Assembly: GCF_000967965.1 (NCBI RefSeq)
Contig: NZ_LACC01000004.1
Coordinates: forward strand, 205,329-250,148
Source: Pseudomonas fluorescens
GTDB lineage: Bacteria > Pseudomonadota > Gammaproteobacteria > Pseudomonadales > Pseudomonadaceae
Length of the DNA: 44,820 nt
Reading direction: 5' to 3'
Under the pieces are notes generated by a model, which saw only the letters and a program-made list of their open reading frames with translations, was not told the DNA's origin and searched no databases. The translations under genes were made by a program, and so were the position numbers. This document shows positions 43,901 through 44,820 of the stretch, piece after piece (the stretch's first letter is position 1; the number at the start of each line of letters is the position of its first letter).

Positions 43901-44820
43901 GTGCTCAGCGTGTAGGTGTACGTGCCGTTGGCATTGAGCACCAGGGTGCCATAGGTGCCGGTGAAGGTGCCGGGGGTGACCGGGCCGGCGTTTTCACCAA
44001 CAGTTACGCGGTCGGCGCCTTGCACATCGTTGGTCAGTACGTTGCCGTTCAACGTCAGCAGGGTTTCCGAGGCCGTTGAAGCATTGCTGTCGTACACGCC
44101 CTTTGGCAGGTCGTCGACGATGTTCACGTCGAGGCTGCCCGTGGCAGTGGTGCCGTTGTCGTCGACCACGTTCACGGCGAACTGTTCAGGCAGGGTGTTG
44201 GCGCCGCTGGCATTGGGGTGGGCTTCGTTATCGTTGAGGGTGTAGCTGTAACTCACCACGCCGGTCGCCGCGTTGAACCCGGTGATGGTCAGAGTGCTGC
44301 CCAATGGGGTGCTGATCGATTGCGGGAAGCCCGCCGCCACACCAGCGGTGACCACGGCGATGCCGCCGACGGTCAGGGTCGTTACGCCGTCGAGGGCGGC
44401 GACGGTGAAGGTGCCGTTCTGGGTCAGGGCTGGTGCATCTGGGTTGCTGCCGTCACTGAGGTTTTTCTCGAAGACAGTCAACTCGCCACCGGTGACGCTC
44501 AGGCCATCGATGGTGACGGGATCATCGTTGTTGTGGATCTGCAGCACCAGGTTCGCGGTGCTGCTGTCGCCGTCCGAATCGGTGAGGGTGTAGGTGAAGG
44601 TTTCGGTACCGTCGCCACCGCCGTGCAGGGCTTTGAAGTCGGCATCGCTGGTGCTCAGCGTGTAGGTGTACGTGCCGTTGGCATTCAGCACCAGGGTGCC
44701 GTAGGTGCCGGTGAAGGTGCCGGGGGTGATCGGGCCGCTGTTTTCACCGAGCGGCACCCGATCGGCGCCTTGCACATCGTTGCTCAGCACGTTGCCGTTG
44801 AGGGTCAGCAGGGTTTCCGA
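37936..44820 (-). CDS. lapA: Large adhesin LapA, C-terminal 2294 residues (N-terminus outside window)
   Basis: The frame is open to the right edge; the visible codons there are mid-repeat (SETLLTLNGNVLSNDVQ), so the true start lies beyond. Domains from the edge inward: VCBS/T1SS-type beta repeats in 250-residue units (TFTGTYGTLVLNANGTYTYT, FTYTLTDSDGDSSTANLVL); a second repeat type (YGYLTLDANGNAVYHS, VFTYTVRDSDGDESTTTITI); a von Willebrand A domain at about 40390-39790 with MIDAS motif LDVSGSM; RTX repeats at about 38745-38290; and a C-terminal type I secretion region ending SLKVDAV. LapA is exported by LapEBC, held in the outer membrane by its N-terminal module and released by LapG. Identity rests on domain order and on adjacency to lapG-lapD; a MapA-like adhesin is the alternative. 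Confidence 0.9.
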   Translation of the reverse strand, partial: SETLLTLNGNVLSNDVQGADRVPLGENSGPITPGTFTGTYGTLVLNANGTYTYTLSTSDADFKALHGGGDGTETFTYTLTDSDGDSSTANLVLQIHNNDDPVTIDGLSVTGGELTVFEKNLSDGSNPDAPALTQNGTFTVAALDGVTTLTVGGIAVVTAGVAAGFPQSISTPLGSTLTITGFNAATGVVSYSYTLNDNEAHPNASGANTLPEQFAVNVVDDNGTTATGSLDVNIVDDLPKGVYDSNASTASETLLTLNGNVLTNDVQGADRVTVGENAGPVTPGTFTGTYGTLVLNANGTYTYTLSTSDADFKALHGGGDGTETFTYTLTDSDGDSSTANLVLQIHNNDDPVTIDGLSVTGGELTVFEKNLSDGSNPDAPALTQNGTFTVAALDGVTTLTVGGIAVVTAGVASGFPQSISTPLGSTLTITGFNAVTGVVSYSYTLNDNEAHPTANGTNTLPEQFAVNVVDDNGTTATGSLDVNIVDDLPKGVYDSNASTASETLLTLNGNVLTNDVQGADRVTVGENAGPITPGTFTGTYGTLVLNANGTYTYTLNTSDDDFKALHGGGNGTETFTYTLTDSDGDSSTANLVLEIHNNDAPVVLNGLDVYGGELTVYEKNLSDGTSPDTPELTQSGTFTVTALDGLQTLTVGGITVVSGGVAAGFPQTAVTPLGSTLTITGYNAATGVISYSYTLNNNEAHPTADGANSLAENINVVATDSDGDSATAQINVNIIDDLPSANPDADSVQEGGTVSGNVLDNDIGGADGPAVTGAVVGVRAGSDTSTSAIGGLGDHIAGTYGYLTLDANGNAVYHSTPNAVSGPGAVDVFTYTVRDSDGDESTTTITIDVYNSCLKAVSDNDVTVLEKALDLSQDGQDLVAGTVTGSDPTNTGETASGTLVGSVTHAVGAITYALVGSDVGAYGQIQLNTNGTYTYTLTTPPSTTPHANDGPNVMHETFNYQATDSLGNIVTSTIVVNIVDDVPKAMNDSNVGTASETALSLSGDVFGNDVIGADKVATGPDAGPVTPGTFTGTYGTLVLNANGTYTYTLDPDNADFKNLHGGGSDTETFTYTLTDADGDISTAKLVLNVYNNDDKVTLNGLDVYGGELTVYEKNLSDGTSPDTPALTQSGTFTVTALDGLQTLTVGGITVVSGGVAVDFPQTAVTPLGSTLTITGFSQGVISYSYTLNDNEAHPTANGTNNLIENINVVATDTDGDSDTGQINVKIVDDLPSAKPDSSSVVEGGTVNISVLGNDVSGADGPATVVGVRAGGNTLTSAIGGLGNQINGTYGYLTLDANGNAVYHSNQNSVGDPGATDTFTYTVRDSDGDESTTTITIDVANSIIKANPDSDVTVYEKALDLSKDGQDLAAGTVTGSDPGDTGETASGTLVGSVSGASGALSYTLVGSATGTYGQILINPDGSYTYTLTSAPKTSPNANDGPNSLSESFTYKATDALGNSSTSTIVINIVDDVPKAVATDRSVAAVEIDSNLLIVLDVSGSMVDASGVSGLSRLDLAKQAISALLDKYDDLGDVKVQLVTFSSSATDRTSVWVDVATAKTLLAGLTANGGTNYDAAVATMQTAFNTSGKLTGAQNVGYFFSDGKPTTGQEIGTTDETALKAFLDANNIKNYAIGLGSGVSNANLDPLAYDGISHTNTNAVVVTDLNQLNSVLSGTVVGAPVTGSLLGEGGSFGADGGFIKSIVVDGTTYTYDPKALSGQGSLTPSGGTNHGTFDTVNNTVSIATNNGGTLVINLDTGDYNYTSQKTTAVVITENIGFTVSDNDGDLASSMLTVKVIPNAPPVAADDHVITNDLSSNIVVPGELLLANDTDPNGDTLNATPTTFNTGWAAKGADFTGSGTIGFAGTDNIAANQSLANVRNSFAANAATMTALLVVSGYLDGVTNSNANDEDLITVKLKQGETLNLDHNLGAGHITMEYSLNGGAFLSIADGGTITAGADGTYQIHVTNIANTSGGNKNGAENYDLTMTVNYAGAHEVTTDYHGTYTANDNHGGSDSANLTISYQDGHTLTGTSGDDILVAGTGNNIINAGDGNDVLTAGSGNNELHGGAGNDLLFSGPGTDILDGGTGIDTASYAHATAGVTVDLSLLGGQNTFGAGTDTLTGIENLIGSNFNDTLTGDATNNVINGGLGNDILRGGDGDDLLIGGLGNNTLTGGTGADTFQWLKGNSGHDVITDFTPGTDKLDLSQLLQGENGTTASLDDYLHFTVTGSGPSTVTSIDVSAMAGAAPNQTIDLAGVDLASHYGVTPGAGGVIAGGHDTATIINGMLNDHSLKVDAV
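38290..38745 (-). repeat. RTX calcium-binding repeats of LapA
   Basis: Translation shows GTSGDDILVAGTGNNIINAG, GDGNDVLTAGSGNNELHGG, AGNDLLFSGPGTDILDGGTG and GGLGNDILRGGDGDDLLIGG. These nonapeptides precede the C-terminal secretion region, as in other type I-secreted adhesins. Confidence 0.92.
40400..42690 (-). repeat. Duplicated composite repeat block in lapA
   Basis: A different repeat module (DSDGDESTTTITIDV, then EKALDLS.DGQDL.AGTVTGSDP) occurs twice, about 1.47 kb apart (near 42310 and 40843), each time together with a 250-residue type unit. The copies are clearly related but less alike than the 750-bp pair. Confidence 0.75.
43321..44820 (-). repeat. Two nearly identical 750-bp repeats in lapA
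   Basis: Matching anchors are exactly 750 bases apart (for example GGTGAGGGTGTAGGTGAAGG at 44581 and 43831). Long stretches between them differ at only a few bases. A third, more diverged unit continues in the same register (43081). Confidence 0.9.

Noticed and set aside
40400..44820. Regular repeats considered as CRISPR-like or satellite DNA
   Set aside because: They are in-frame protein repeats of 250 residues with continuous coding; no short repeats with unique spacers.

Overview
The window is about 60% G+C chromosomal DNA, best explained as a Pseudomonas of the fluorescens/putida group. The evidence is the gene order rnm-yciO-scpA-scpB-rluB, a cpxR-cpxP-like-cpxS cluster, a lapG-lapD-lapA biofilm locus, and four Pseudomonas-type REP doublets (REPINs). 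Two giant secreted-protein genes sit at the two edges and both run out of the window.\n\nLeft part (1-12.9 kb). A single uninterrupted minus-strand reading frame fills 1-9478. It encodes at least 3159 residues: two complete animal-type haem peroxidase domains in tandem, each followed by RTX calcium-binding repeats and Ig-like segments. All expected haem-pocket residues are visible in both copies. The closest families I know are the bacterial peroxicins and the Mn(II)-oxidising MopA proteins. Upstream on the same strand is a 154-residue protein of unknown family. A NarL-type sensor kinase diverges from it, and the response regulator faces the kinase tail to tail. This kinase/regulator/small-protein block looks less G+C-rich than its surroundings. 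I read the whole region as a candidate regulated peroxidase module.\n\nMiddle (12.9-34 kb) is housekeeping and ordinary accessory DNA. It holds rluB (with a strong UUCG terminator), scpB, scpA, yciO and rnm on the minus strand, then yciB and yciI on the plus strand. A YgiM-like coiled-coil membrane protein follows, then a Cpx-type envelope stress system with a CpxR-type box (TTTAC-N6-TTTAC) before the cpxP-like gene. Next come a nitroreductase, trkH, an AraC regulator, an Mpo1-like/HD-fold gene pair, an LpxH-like phosphoesterase, a second AraC regulator with an EamA exporter, a SelW-like protein, a shortened FimV-like protein, a MarR regulator and recQ.\n\nRight part (34-44.8 kb). A YecA-family gene and a DUF454 gene precede lapG (periplasmic cysteine protease) and lapD (inner-membrane c-di-GMP receptor). 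Convergent to them, across a bidirectional terminator, is the C-terminal 2294 residues of the giant adhesin LapA. This part has VCBS-type repeats in 250-residue units, a von Willebrand A domain, RTX repeats and a type I secretion tail. LapD holds LapG when c-di-GMP is high. When it is low, LapG is free to clip LapA near its N-terminus, which lies outside the window. No type I exporter, tRNA, rRNA, CRISPR array, integrase or insertion sequence was recognised.
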